64,000 nucleotides of DNA from Hyalangium gracile (GTDB taxonomy: Bacteria; Myxococcota; Myxococcia; Myxococcales; Myxococcaceae), in NCBI RefSeq assembly GCF_020103725.1, contig NZ_JAHXBG010000025.1:62001-126000 (forward strand). The letters run 5' to 3'. The stretch's first letter is position 1. The number at the start of each line of letters is the position of its first letter. A program made the position numbers and the translations under genes. The notes beneath the pieces are model-generated. The model made no database searches. It was not told where the DNA came from and saw only the letters and a list, made by a program, of their open reading frames with translations. This document shows positions 8,911-17,131 of this stretch, piece after piece.

Positions 8911-10454
8911 TGCAGGTGACTTCCCTTCCTCTTCTCTCGATGCTCGTGGCCGTGCCGGCGCTGGGGGCTGTGGCGCTCTGGTGGGTGCGTGCTCCTGAGC
9001 GTGCCCGCCAGTGGACCGTCGGTGTGACGGCCCTCACGCTGGCCCTGGCGGGGGTGGTGCTCGGGTTCTTCCGGACCGGGGCGGCTGGTCCCCAGTGGGT
9101 GGATGCGTGGGGGCAGGTGCCGGGGCTGGGCCTGGAGCTCCAGCTGGGCGTGGATGGAGCCAGCGTGGTGGCGCTGTGCCTCACCGCGCTGCTCACGCTG
9201 GGGCTGGTGGCGGCGGGGCCTCGGCAGCTGCTGGAGCGGCGCACGCTGGCGGTGCTGCTGCTCACCGAGAGCGCGACGCTGGGCTTCTTCTGCGCGCAGG
9301 ACCTGGCGCTGCTGACGGCCTTCTGGGTGGCCACGCTGGTGCCGGCCTGGGTGCTCGTCTCCCGGAACGCGCGAGCACAGCCGGAGTCGCGAGCGCTGCT
9401 GACCTTCCGGACGTACATGCTCGCGGGCACCTTGCCGCTCCTGCTGGTGACGGCGCTGGTGGGCGTGCTGGGCTGGCGCTCGGGCGTGCAGGCCCCGTGG
9501 GAACTGGCGGGGCTGGCGGCTCGCGGAGTGCCGGGCTCGTGGCAGCCGGTCGTGTTCGGGCTGCTGCTGCTGACGGCGTGCGTGCGGATGGCGGTGGTGC
9601 CCTTCCATTCCTGGCTGCCGGTGCTGATGGCGCGGGGGCCGTTCGGGCTGAGCCTGCTGCTGGTGAATGTGCACGCGGGGCTGTTCCTGCTGGTGCGGGT
9701 GGTGATTCCGCTGGTGCCCGAGGCGTGGGCGGCGGGTGGGACGATGGTGGTGGTGGTGGGGCTGTTCGGAGGGCTCTACGGCGCGGTGCTGGCGCTGGCG
9801 CAGGTGGATCTGCGCCGCACGGTGGGGTTCCTGATGGTGAGCCAGTCCGGGCTGATGCTGGCGGGGCTGGCGACGATGAACGAGCAGAGCGTGGCCGGCG
9901 TGTTGCTTCAGAGCGTGGCGACGGGCGTGGCGCTGACGGGGCTGAAGCTGGTGGTGGAGGTGCTCGGGGCGCGGACGGGGACCACGGACATGACGCGGCT
10001 GGGAGGGCTGGTGCGCAAGGCGCCGCGGATGGCGGCCTTCTTCTTCCTGCTGAGCTTCGCGAGCCTGGGCTTCCCGGGGACGCTGAGCTTCGTGGGAGAG
10101 GATCTGCTGCTGCACGGCGTGCTGGAGGCCCACCCGTTGGTGGCGCTACCCCTGCTGCTCACGACGGCCATCAGTGCCATCACGCTCTTCCGGGCCTTCC
10201 AGAAGACGTTCCTGGGGGGAGTAGCCCCGGAGCAGAAGCTGCTGCTCGAGACGGTGGAGGATCTGCTGCCACGCGAGCGCGTCGCGGCCCTGGGGTTGTT
10301 CGCCCTGGTCTTCGTGGGCGGGCTGCTGCCTGGGCCGCTCCTCCGGGTACGCGAGCACGCGGTGGACACCATGGTGGAGCGCGTGGCCGCTGTCCGAGTT
10401 CACGGTTTCCGCTGGGCCAGCTTCTCGAGCACGAGCTCGGCCTCCTCTCGGTAG
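8910..10454 (+). CDS. Second NuoM-like membrane subunit, channel residues degenerate
   Basis: 514 residues; the ATG overlaps the preceding stop (TGATG). About 13-14 membrane helices and the sequence VRMAVVPFHSWLPVLMARGP identify it as a NuoM/ND4-like antiporter subunit. The residues that carry protons in active members appear replaced: Val140 sits where the helix-5 glutamate is expected (FWVATLVPAW versus FWEMMLVPMY in NuoM) and Arg226 replaces the helix-7 lysine. It may be a structural or modulating partner of the dabB product. The last ~18 residues (Ser/Ala-rich SFSSTSSASSR) look unlike the family and overlap a possible antisense small gene. Published Dab systems have a single membrane subunit, so this is unusual. 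Confidence 0.85.
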   Translation: MQVTSLPLLSMLVAVPALGAVALWWVRAPERARQWTVGVTALTLALAGVVLGFFRTGAAGPQWVDAWGQVPGLGLELQLGVDGASVVALCLTALLTLGLVAAGPRQLLERRTLAVLLLTESATLGFFCAQDLALLTAFWVATLVPAWVLVSRNARAQPESRALLTFRTYMLAGTLPLLLVTALVGVLGWRSGVQAPWELAGLAARGVPGSWQPVVFGLLLLTACVRMAVVPFHSWLPVLMARGPFGLSLLLVNVHAGLFLLVRVVIPLVPEAWAAGGTMVVVVGLFGGLYGAVLALAQVDLRRTVGFLMVSQSGLMLAGLATMNEQSVAGVLLQSVATGVALTGLKLVVEVLGARTGTTDMTRLGGLVRKAPRMAAFFFLLSFASLGFPGTLSFVGEDLLLHGVLEAHPLVALPLLLTTAISAITLFRAFQKTFLGGVAPEQKLLLETVEDLLPRERVAALGLFALVFVGGLLPGPLLRVREHAVDTMVERVAAVRVHGFRWASFSSTSSASSR

Positions 10455-10585
10455 AGTGGCACGACTTCGATGGCGAGCACGTCTTCCAATTGCTTGCATG
10501 CACCTCCTGTTGCCCCTCGCCGTAGCCCCGAGGCCTCTCGCACGGGCAGTGCAGCCGGCAGGCTCCAGTGTTCAACACTTGGCAA
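10400..10585 (-). CDS. Possible small protein antisense to operon end
   Basis: A 61-codon reading frame whose last 30 residues (LEDVLAIEVVPLYREEAELV then LEKLAQRKP) look like a genuine amphipathic alpha-helix. It overlaps the 3' end of the NuoM-like gene by 55 bases tail to tail, and the NuoM-like protein's own C-terminus is compositionally odd over that stretch. An AGGAGG at about 10503-10508 would suit a TTG start near 10488 or a start in another frame, so the true start is uncertain. No family is recognised. It is reported only because the coding-like signal on the minus strand is better than on the plus strand over these bases. Confidence 0.25.
   Translation of the reverse strand: MPSVEHWSLPAALPVREASGLRRGATGGACKQLEDVLAIEVVPLYREEAELVLEKLAQRKP
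10567..10579. promoter_or_regulatory. 13-bp palindrome AGTGTTCAACACT
   Basis: A perfect palindrome around a central C (AGTGTT-C-AACACT), 157 bases upstream of the MEDS histidine kinase. Such short symmetric sites are typical operators for HTH dimers. A second, hairpin-like repeat (CCCACCC at 10589-10595 and GGGTGGG at 10608-10614) follows and could end transcription of the Dab operon. Neither has a known cognate factor. Confidence 0.35.
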
Positions 10586-10736
10586 GTCCCCACCCGGGGT
10601 GCCGAGAGGGTGGGTAGGAGAGGGGTGGTCACATTCCTGAGGGTGCGCGTGTGCGGCACAATGCCGTCAACCCCCTGCGCTGCCTGTGGCCTGCCGCACT
10701 TCGGCGCCCGACTACCGCCAGCCAGCTGTGACGGAG

Positions 10737-12221
10737 ATGCGGCGCTTCATGGATCACTCGGGCCTGGGTTGTGTGCGGGAGCTTCGGCGCGGGCAACATG
10801 CCTGCCTCATCTACGATCATGGAGAAGATCCCCACACCGCAGTGGCGCCCTTCGCCGCCGCGGGGCTCGAGGCCGGTGAGCGCTGCGTTTATGTCGTCGG
10901 CGAGCACGATCCCGCTCGCATCGAGCGCAGCCTGACGGCGGCCGGAGTCGACTTCGCGCGGCAGCTGCAACGGGGAGCGCTGGTCCTGCTGAGCCGCTGG
11001 GAAGTCTCTTTTCCCAATGGTGAGTTCGATCCCACCGCCATGATCGGCTTCGTGCGCCAGGCCATCACCCAGGCCCTGGCGGACGGCTTCACCGGCCTGC
11101 GCGTCGTCGCCGAGATGACGTGGGCACTGCAGATGGGCGTCGGCGCCAACAAGCTCATCCACTACGAGGCGCTCGGAAACCACCTGTACCCGGACGAGCC
11201 CCTGGTCGCCGTCTGCATGTACGACCGCTCCCGCTTTCCCGTGGCGGTCTGCCATGACGCCCTGCGCGTCCACCCCTGGGTCGCCGTGGGAGAGGTGACG
11301 TACGACAACCTCTATTACGAGCCACCGGCGACGGTGATCGATGGCGCCGCCGCCGACACCCGTGTGCAGTGGATGCTCGAGCAGCTGCAGCGTGTGCGCG
11401 AGGCCGAGGTCCAGCGGCGCGAGCTGTACTCCGCCCGTCTGGCGCGAGAGGAGGCCGAGGCCTCGGCCCAGGCCAAGGACGCGCTCCTGTCCATGCTGGC
11501 GCACGAGCTGCGCACGCCGCTCACCAGCATGCTCATGTACACCCAGGCCTCGCTCCGCAAGCTCGAGGCCGCGCAGGCGGCCGATCTGCCCTCACTCCGA
11601 CGCAGCCTGGAGGTCGTGGCCCGTCAGGCGACGAAGCAGGCGCGGCTGATCGACCAGGTGCTCGACGCCGCGCGTCTGGCCTCGGAACAGCTGCCGCTGA
11701 CCCTCGAGCACTGCGATCTCGCCGCCCTGGTCAGGGAGGTGGTCGAGCTCACCCAGGCCGCGGCTCCGGAACACCCCCTGGTCGTCCAGGTCTCCAGCCA
11801 GGCCGAGATGATGGCCGATCCGCTGCGCATCGAGCAGGTGCTGGTCAACCTGCTCGACAATGCTCGGAAGTACACCCCTCCTGGGACCTCGATCGAAGTC
11901 GGGATCCTCCCGGAGTCGGAGGGCATTGCCCTGGTGGTGAGAGACCATGGAGCGGGCATCCCCACCGAAGATCATGGGCGCATCTTCGAGCGGTTCCACC
12001 GCCTGCGCAGCGATCAGAAGGGCGTCGGACTCGGGCTGCACATCAGCCGCGAGATCGTCCGCATGCATGGCGGCGACCTGCTGGTCGAGACGCCCCCGGA
12101 CGGCGGGACCCGCTTCATCGCTCGCTTCCCTCGCCATGAGGCGGCCTCCCAGAAGCCCGGGAGGCAGGAGAAGGACCCTCGCTCGACTCCTCGAGCCAGC
12201 GAGGAGCACCCACACCCCTGA
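10737..12221 (+). CDS. MEDS (DcmR-type) sensory histidine kinase
   Basis: 494 residues from ATG 10737; a GTG at 10686 and an ATG at 10749 are alternatives, and the MEDS domain starts just after this point. Residues about 10-180 match the MEDS/DcmR sensory domain (RRGQHACLIYDHGED near the start, then YVVGEHDPARIERSLTAAGV), thought to bind small organic or C1 compounds. A coiled linker leads to a HisKA domain with His256 in MLAHELRTPLTS, then an ATPase domain with NLLDNARKYT, DHGAGIP and GVGLGLHIS boxes. There is no membrane segment, so it senses a cytoplasmic signal. No response regulator is adjacent; it is an orphan kinase. The C-terminal 30 residues are Pro/Glu/Ser-rich. Confidence 0.88.
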   Translation: MRRFMDHSGLGCVRELRRGQHACLIYDHGEDPHTAVAPFAAAGLEAGERCVYVVGEHDPARIERSLTAAGVDFARQLQRGALVLLSRWEVSFPNGEFDPTAMIGFVRQAITQALADGFTGLRVVAEMTWALQMGVGANKLIHYEALGNHLYPDEPLVAVCMYDRSRFPVAVCHDALRVHPWVAVGEVTYDNLYYEPPATVIDGAAADTRVQWMLEQLQRVREAEVQRRELYSARLAREEAEASAQAKDALLSMLAHELRTPLTSMLMYTQASLRKLEAAQAADLPSLRRSLEVVARQATKQARLIDQVLDAARLASEQLPLTLEHCDLAALVREVVELTQAAAPEHPLVVQVSSQAEMMADPLRIEQVLVNLLDNARKYTPPGTSIEVGILPESEGIALVVRDHGAGIPTEDHGRIFERFHRLRSDQKGVGLGLHISREIVRMHGGDLLVETPPDGGTRFIARFPRHEAASQKPGRQEKDPRSTPRASEEHPHP

Positions 12222-12241
12222 GCAGGTCCGACGAGGTCTTC

Positions 12242-12287
12242 AACCGGTCCGAACTGGTCTGCTTGTCATACCAGTTCGCGACCGGTT
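12242..12287. repeat. Inverted repeat, 17-18 base arms
   Basis: Left arm AACCGGTCCGAACTGGT (12242-12258) and right arm ACCAGTTCGCGACCGGTT (12270-12287) are complementary apart from one extra base in the middle, with an 11-base loop. It lies 20 bases after the kinase stop and about 145 bases before the repeat-protein start. Each arm also contains an ACCGGT palindrome. It lacks a T-run, so it could be a terminator of the Rho-assisted kind or a double operator for the gene that follows. Confidence 0.55.
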
Positions 12288-12430
12288 CGCTCACAGGGCA
12301 CGTCCCTGGGTGGCGTCCATCTCCAACCGGAGCAGCCAGTACCGAGACGCCCCAAAAAGAAAATGCGCGGTCCGCGTTTGAGACAGCGAGGGTCCGAACT
12401 CGGGCCCTTCTCTCCAGGAGCGGAAGACAC

Positions 12431-13648
12431 ATGAAAGCGTTCCAGCAGCTCGTCCGATTCGTCCTGCCCTGCCTCGTGGTCCTGTGGGCGCAGACGGCCC
12501 TCGCCGTCCCCGTTCAGATAGTGCCGGGGGCCTACGCCGGGAACTGGAGGCTGGGAAACGGGGATGACTACTCCGGCGTGCGGACCCTCGACGTGGCGCC
12601 CGGTTCGCACACGCTCACCGTGGGCAACCAGGGCAGCTTCACCTTCAGCGTCGCCGCCAACGGTGCCGTCACCTCCGCCAACCCCGTGGCGGCCACCGGC
12701 GCTCTCGGCCAGCTCATCTTCAACACGGCCCAGGTGAGCGTGAACCCCGCCGGCTACACCGGCACCTGGGCCATCCAGGGCAGCACCGGCATGCTCCAGG
12801 GACAGCAGTGGGTGACGCTCGTGCCAGGGCTCACCTATCTGCTGCGCGTCGGAGCCTATGGCGTCATCTTCTTCGACGTCGGAGCGGGCGGCGCGGTCAG
12901 CACCCAGGCCACGGCCTCCGCGACGGCGTCCGGCAACACGCTGACCCTGTTCTCCGCTCCCGTCACGATCGATCCCGGGCTCTATGCGAGCGGCTGGAGC
13001 CTCGAGGGCGCCTACGGGGCCGGCACGGGGCTGCGCACGCTGAACCTCGTCCCCGGCCAGCGGTACTACGTGAGCATCGCCGGCTGGGGCGGCACCTTCA
13101 TCAATGTCGCGGCGAACGGCACCGTCAGCCCCGAGTCCCCGGCCTCCGCCACGGCCTCCGGCAGCACGCTGACACTGAAGAACGCGCAGGTGAGCTTCCA
13201 CGCGCGCGACTACGTGGGCAGCTGGGGCGTGTCGAACGTGTTCAACTCCTCGCAGCTCACCGGCTCGGCGCAGCTGGTGCCTGGGGTCCAGTACCGCCTC
13301 TATGTCGGCGGCGCGGGCGGCTTCCTCTTCTTCGTCGACGGCAACGGCAACGTGAGCACGCAGGCCACCGCCTCCGCCACGTCGGCCGGCGGCACGCTCG
13401 TGCTCAACACCGCGCCCGTGCGCATCGCGCCCCGGGACTCCGCCCAGGCCTGGAGCCTCAACGCGGCCACGGTCTCCCTGCCCGTACCCTGGACCGGCAC
13501 GCACACGCTGAAGCTGGTGCCCGGCGTCAGCTACCGGCTCCACGCCGGGACGTCCCAGGCCGACTTCAACGTGAGCACCACCTGCGCACCGAGCCCGACG
13601 TACCTCGCCATCGGCAGCGCGGGCTTCGATCTGGGCTGTACGCCGTAA
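12431..13648 (+). CDS. Secreted protein of five ~75-residue tandem repeats
   Basis: 405 residues from ATG 12431 with a GGAG site 10 bases upstream. Residues 1-25 are a clear signal peptide ending ALA. The mature protein is five degenerate repeats beginning at about residues 27, 101, 177, 252 and 329, each opening with a pattern like PVxIxPGxYxGxW, then LxLVPGxxYxLxVG, then FFxVxxxGxVS and closing ASATAxGxTLxL. This is an all-beta tandem architecture, probably exported to the periplasm, outer surface or matrix. Two Cys occur near the C-terminus (STTCAPSP and LGCTP). I do not recognise the repeat family. It is monocistronic and converges on xdhC with a 10-base gap. Confidence 0.8.
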   Translation: MKAFQQLVRFVLPCLVVLWAQTALAVPVQIVPGAYAGNWRLGNGDDYSGVRTLDVAPGSHTLTVGNQGSFTFSVAANGAVTSANPVAATGALGQLIFNTAQVSVNPAGYTGTWAIQGSTGMLQGQQWVTLVPGLTYLLRVGAYGVIFFDVGAGGAVSTQATASATASGNTLTLFSAPVTIDPGLYASGWSLEGAYGAGTGLRTLNLVPGQRYYVSIAGWGGTFINVAANGTVSPESPASATASGSTLTLKNAQVSFHARDYVGSWGVSNVFNSSQLTGSAQLVPGVQYRLYVGGAGGFLFFVDGNGNVSTQATASATSAGGTLVLNTAPVRIAPRDSAQAWSLNAATVSLPVPWTGTHTLKLVPGVSYRLHAGTSQADFNVSTTCAPSPTYLAIGSAGFDLGCTP

Positions 13649-13658
13649 ACGCCTCTAC

Positions 13659-14429
13659 CTACCGGCGGGGCTGTCCACCGCGCCGCACCTGGACGAGCTC
13701 CGCGACGATGGAGACGGCGATCTCCTCGGGCGTCAGCGCGCCGATGGCCAGCCCCATCGGCGAGCGGATCCGGTCCAGCGCCGCGTCCTCCGCGCCCGCC
13801 GCCTTCAGCCGCATGCGGAAGCGCTCGGCCTTGCGCCGGCTGCCGATGACGCCCAGGTACGCCGCGGGCTTGCTCAGCAGCGCCTCCACCACGGCCTGGT
13901 CCAGCGGGTGGTCATGCGTGGTGACGCAGAAGAAGTCCTGGGCCCCGCCCGCCACCGCGCGCGCATGGTCGGCGGGGTCCTTCAGCAGCACCTCGCAGCC
14001 GGGGAAGCGCTCGGCGGAGGCCCACTCGGGCCGGGCGTCCACCACCGTGACGCGGAAGCCGACCTTGCGAGCCAGGGCCGCCAGCTCCTTCGCCACGTGC
14101 CCGGCGCCGAACACGGTCAGCCGCGCCGGTGCCCCGTGCTTCTCCAGGAACACCTTCATCCGGCCGCCGCAGCACATCCCCAGCTCGTGGGTCAGGTGCG
14201 TCTCGATGACGCGCGTCTGCTCGGGAGCTCCCAGCAGCGCGAGCGCGGCATCGATGATCTGATGCTCGATGGCGCCGCCCCCCACCGTGCCGCGCAGCGA
14301 GCCATCCCCCAGCACCACCATCTTCGAGCCCGGCTTCTGCGGCGTGCTGCCCGCGCTCTCGATGACGGTGGCCAGGACGAAGGGGTGGCCCTCGGCGACG
14401 AGGGCGGCGATCTCCGCGTAGAGGTCCAT
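13659..14429 (-). CDS. xdhC: XdhC/CoxI family molybdoenzyme maturation protein
   Basis: 256 residues. The N-terminal XdhC_CoxI domain (residues 1-75) shows ATVIESAGSTPQKPGSKMVV and GTVGGGAIEHQ. A short Cys-rich link (GMCCGGRM) follows, and the C-terminal Rossmann domain (100-245) carries the GAGHVAKELAALA nucleotide motif. XdhC proteins bind and sulfurate the molybdenum cofactor before its insertion into xanthine dehydrogenase or CO-dehydrogenase-like enzymes. No molybdoenzyme subunit gene lies next to it here; the pfkA gene ends 28 bases upstream on the same strand, so co-transcription with pfkA is possible. Confidence 0.9.
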   Translation of the reverse strand: MDLYAEIAALVAEGHPFVLATVIESAGSTPQKPGSKMVVLGDGSLRGTVGGGAIEHQIIDAALALLGAPEQTRVIETHLTHELGMCCGGRMKVFLEKHGAPARLTVFGAGHVAKELAALARKVGFRVTVVDARPEWASAERFPGCEVLLKDPADHARAVAGGAQDFFCVTTHDHPLDQAVVEALLSKPAAYLGVIGSRRKAERFRMRLKAAGAEDAALDRIRSPMGLAIGALTPEEIAVSIVAELVQVRRGGQPRR

Positions 14430-14457
14430 CGGCGTTCAGCGAGCCTTCCGTGCCCGC

Positions 14458-15495
14458 CTAGCCAAAGAACACCTGCGCCACCTTGAAGAACTCCTCGGGC
14501 ACCCGCTTGAGCTCCTTGGTGGCCATCGCCAGCTCCTCGCTGATGATCTCGTTGCCGCGCAGGGCCGCCATCTTCCCGAACTCGCCGCGCGCCACCATGT
14601 CGCACGCATGCACGCCGAAGCGCGTGGCCAGCACGCGGTCGTGCGCCGTGGGCACGCCGCCGCGCTGGATGTGGCCCAGCACCGACACGCGCGTCTCGAA
14701 GCCCGTGCGCCGCTCAATCTCATGCGCCACGATGCTGCCCACGCCACCCAGGCGCGGCCGGCCCGCCTCGTCCAGCGCGCCCGAGGTGATGAGCTGCTCG
14801 CTCTTGTCCTCGGACAGCTTCACGCGCGTGCCCTCGGCCACCACCACGATGGAGAACGAGCGGCCCGAGGCGTGCCGGCGCTGGATGTGCTCGGCCACCC
14901 CCGCCAGGTCCGCGGGGATCTCCGGCACCAGGATGACGTCCGCGCCACCCGCGATGCCCGCGTACGTGGCGATCCAGCCCACGTGCCGGCCCATCACCTC
15001 GCAGACGATGACGCGCTTGTGGGACTCGGCCGTGGAGTGCAGCCGGTCGATGGCGTCCGTGGCGATGGTCACCGCCGTGTCGAAGCCGAAGGTGAAGTCC
15101 GTGCCGTTCAAGTCATTGTCGATCGTCTTCGGCACGCCGACGATGCGCAGGCCCTCCTGGGACATGCGCGTGGCGGCCGAGAGCGTGCCCTCGCCGCCGA
15201 TGGCGATGATGGCGTGGATGCCGTTGCGCTCCACCGCGCGCTTCACCTTCTCCAGGCCGCCCTCGACCTTGAAGGGGTTGACGCGCGAGGTACCCAGGAT
15301 GGTGCCACCGCGATGCAGGATGCCGGAGGTCGTCTCCCGCGTGAGGCGGAAGTGGTTGTCTTCCAGCAGGCCCTTCCACCCATCTCTCAGGCCCATCATC
15401 TCGAAGCCGTGCTCACTGGCACGGCGGACGACGGCTCGGATGACCGCATTGAGGCCGGGGCAATCGCCCCCGCCGGTGAGGACAGCGACTTTCAT
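14458..15495 (-). CDS. pfkA: 6-phosphofructokinase
   Basis: 345 residues, full length for the bacterial enzyme. It phosphorylates fructose 6-phosphate to the 1,6-bisphosphate in glycolysis. Visible motifs are GGGDCPGLNAVIR at the nucleotide site, IGGEGT (100-104) and PKTIDND (122-128) with catalytic Asp126, and MGRHVGWIA. The residue equivalent to E. coli Gly104 is Gly103, typical of ATP users, whereas Lys123 is the residue usual in pyrophosphate users; this Gly/Lys mix defines the group III PFKs of actinobacteria and relatives that are ATP-dependent. In Myxococcus xanthus PFK is controlled by the Ser/Thr kinase Pkn4; whether that holds here is not visible. Confidence 0.95.
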   Translation of the reverse strand: MKVAVLTGGGDCPGLNAVIRAVVRRASEHGFEMMGLRDGWKGLLEDNHFRLTRETTSGILHRGGTILGTSRVNPFKVEGGLEKVKRAVERNGIHAIIAIGGEGTLSAATRMSQEGLRIVGVPKTIDNDLNGTDFTFGFDTAVTIATDAIDRLHSTAESHKRVIVCEVMGRHVGWIATYAGIAGGADVILVPEIPADLAGVAEHIQRRHASGRSFSIVVVAEGTRVKLSEDKSEQLITSGALDEAGRPRLGGVGSIVAHEIERRTGFETRVSVLGHIQRGGVPTAHDRVLATRFGVHACDMVARGEFGKMAALRGNEIISEELAMATKELKRVPEEFFKVAQVFFG

Positions 15496-15580
15496 AGGGA
15501 GTGGTTTCTAGCGCGAGCGAGGGCGAAGCAAGGGAAGGAAATTCCGGGTGACCCCTCAGAACGTCACCGGCCCCCCCAAG

Positions 15581-17008
15581 TCATCCAACCAGGGGAGGGC
15601 GCCGGGCGGCCCATGGGCGGGCACCCTCCAACTGACCGGCCAGCCGGAAGAGGGTGGCCTCGTCCCCGAAGCGGCCGATGAACTGGACCCCCACCGGCAG
15701 GCCCTCCGCGCTCCAGTGGAGGGGCACGGACATGGCGGGGTTGCCGGTGATGTTGGCCAGCGGGCAGAAGGGGGTGAAGGCGGCGGCGCGGAACAGGGGC
15801 GCCATGGGCTCGTCCGGCGGGGCGTCGAAGGTGCCCAGCGGCACGGGGGGCTCGGCGAGCGTGGGCAGCAGCCAGGCGTCCACCTCCACGAACTTCCGCG
15901 CGAAGGCCCGGGCGTAACGCTGCATTGCGTCATACGCCATCAGGTACGAGGCGGCGGTGTTTTGACGCCCCATGTCATAGAGGGCCCAGGTGAGGGGCTC
16001 GAAGGACTCGGGGGTGAGCTCGCGGCCCAGCAGCGGGGCCATCTTCTCGAGGGCGACCACGGCCCCGCTGGACCAGATGGTCATGAACGTCTGGGCCAGC
16101 ATCTCCTCGTCGGGCACCTCCAGGCTGCCCTCCTCCACCGTGTGGCCCAGCTCCTGGAGCAGCCGGACGGTGTCCTCCACGGCCTGGATGCACTCGGGGT
16201 GGACGGGCACGCCGGTGTTGGTGCGGGTGGTGAAGGCGATGCGCAGCCGGCCCGGGGGCGTGGCCACCTCCTGGGTGTAGGGGCGGGCCTTGGGCGGGGC
16301 GGCGTAGGGGGCGCCCACGTCGGCGCCGTCGGTGGCATCCAGCAGGGCGGCGCTGTCGCGCACGGTGCGGGTGAGGGCGTGCTCGGTGACGAGCCCGTGC
16401 ATGATGTCGCCCACATCCGGCCCCATGGGGAGCCGGCCGCGCGAGGGCTTCAGGCCGAAGATGCCGCAGCAGGAGGCGGGGATGCGGATGGAGCCGCCGC
16501 CGTCCCCGCCGTGGGCGATGGCCACCATGCCGCTGGCCACGGCCGCCGCGGCGCCGCCGCTGGAGCCGCCCGTGGTGTGGTCCAGGTTCCACGGGTTGCG
16601 GGTGGGGCCATGGAGCCGGGGCTCGGTGGTGGGGAGGATGCCGAACTCGGGGAGGTTGGTCTTCCCGAGGATGACGAGGCCGGCGCGCTTGTAGCGCTGG
16701 GTGAGCTCGCTGTCGTGCGGCACCACCAGGTCGGCGAAGAAGCGCGAGCCCGAGGTGAGCTTCTTGCCCGCGTAGCTGGAGATGAGGTCCTTGAGGAGGA
16801 AGGGGACGCCGGTGAAGGGGCCCTGGGGCAGCGGGCCTCGCGCCAGCTCTCGGGCCTCGTCGAACCACTGGTCGATGACGGCGTTGAGTTTCGGATTGAG
16901 GCGCTCGATGCGGGCGATGGCCGCCTCCACGAGCTCCAGGGGTTTGACTTCCTTGCGGCGGACCAGCTCCGCCTGGGCAGTGGCGTCGAGGGCAGCAAAG
17001 GCGTCCAT
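15581..17008 (-). CDS. Amidase signature family hydrolase
   Basis: 475 residues from ATG 17006-17008; a GTG four codons earlier is an alternative start. The Ser-cisSer-Lys triad of the amidase signature family is in place: Lys73 (PFLLKDL), Ser149 ([10 protein letters not shown]) and Ser173 ([11 protein letters not shown]), with the family's 24-residue Ser-Ser spacing. It hydrolyses a carboxamide; the substrate cannot be told from sequence. No GatB or GatC gene is adjacent and the C-terminal half differs from GatA, so a role in tRNA amidation is unlikely. It is divergent from nagB and upstream of pfkA on the same strand with an 85-base gap. Confidence 0.92.
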   Translation of the reverse strand: MDAFAALDATAQAELVRRKEVKPLELVEAAIARIERLNPKLNAVIDQWFDEARELARGPLPQGPFTGVPFLLKDLISSYAGKKLTSGSRFFADLVVPHDSELTQRYKRAGLVILGKTNLPEFGILPTTEPRLHGPTRNPWNLDHTTGGSSGGAAAAVASGMVAIAHGGDGGGSIRIPASCCGIFGLKPSRGRLPMGPDVGDIMHGLVTEHALTRTVRDSAALLDATDGADVGAPYAAPPKARPYTQEVATPPGRLRIAFTTRTNTGVPVHPECIQAVEDTVRLLQELGHTVEEGSLEVPDEEMLAQTFMTIWSSGAVVALEKMAPLLGRELTPESFEPLTWALYDMGRQNTAASYLMAYDAMQRYARAFARKFVEVDAWLLPTLAEPPVPLGTFDAPPDEPMAPLFRAAAFTPFCPLANITGNPAMSVPLHWSAEGLPVGVQFIGRFGDEATLFRLAGQLEGARPWAARRPPLVG

Positions 17009-17131
17009 AGGGGCCGGCACTCTACTTCATCTTCCATACCGGAAGGGTCCTTCCCCTGAGGGCCGCGAATCGTCATATATGGACTTCAACCCTCTCGATG
17101 CCCGGATGTCCGGGCCAACCTGGCGCGTCCC

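Noticed and set aside
7492-10454. Respiratory complex I genes
   Set aside because: No other nuo genes are nearby and the pair follows dabA with overlap, so they belong to the inorganic-carbon system.
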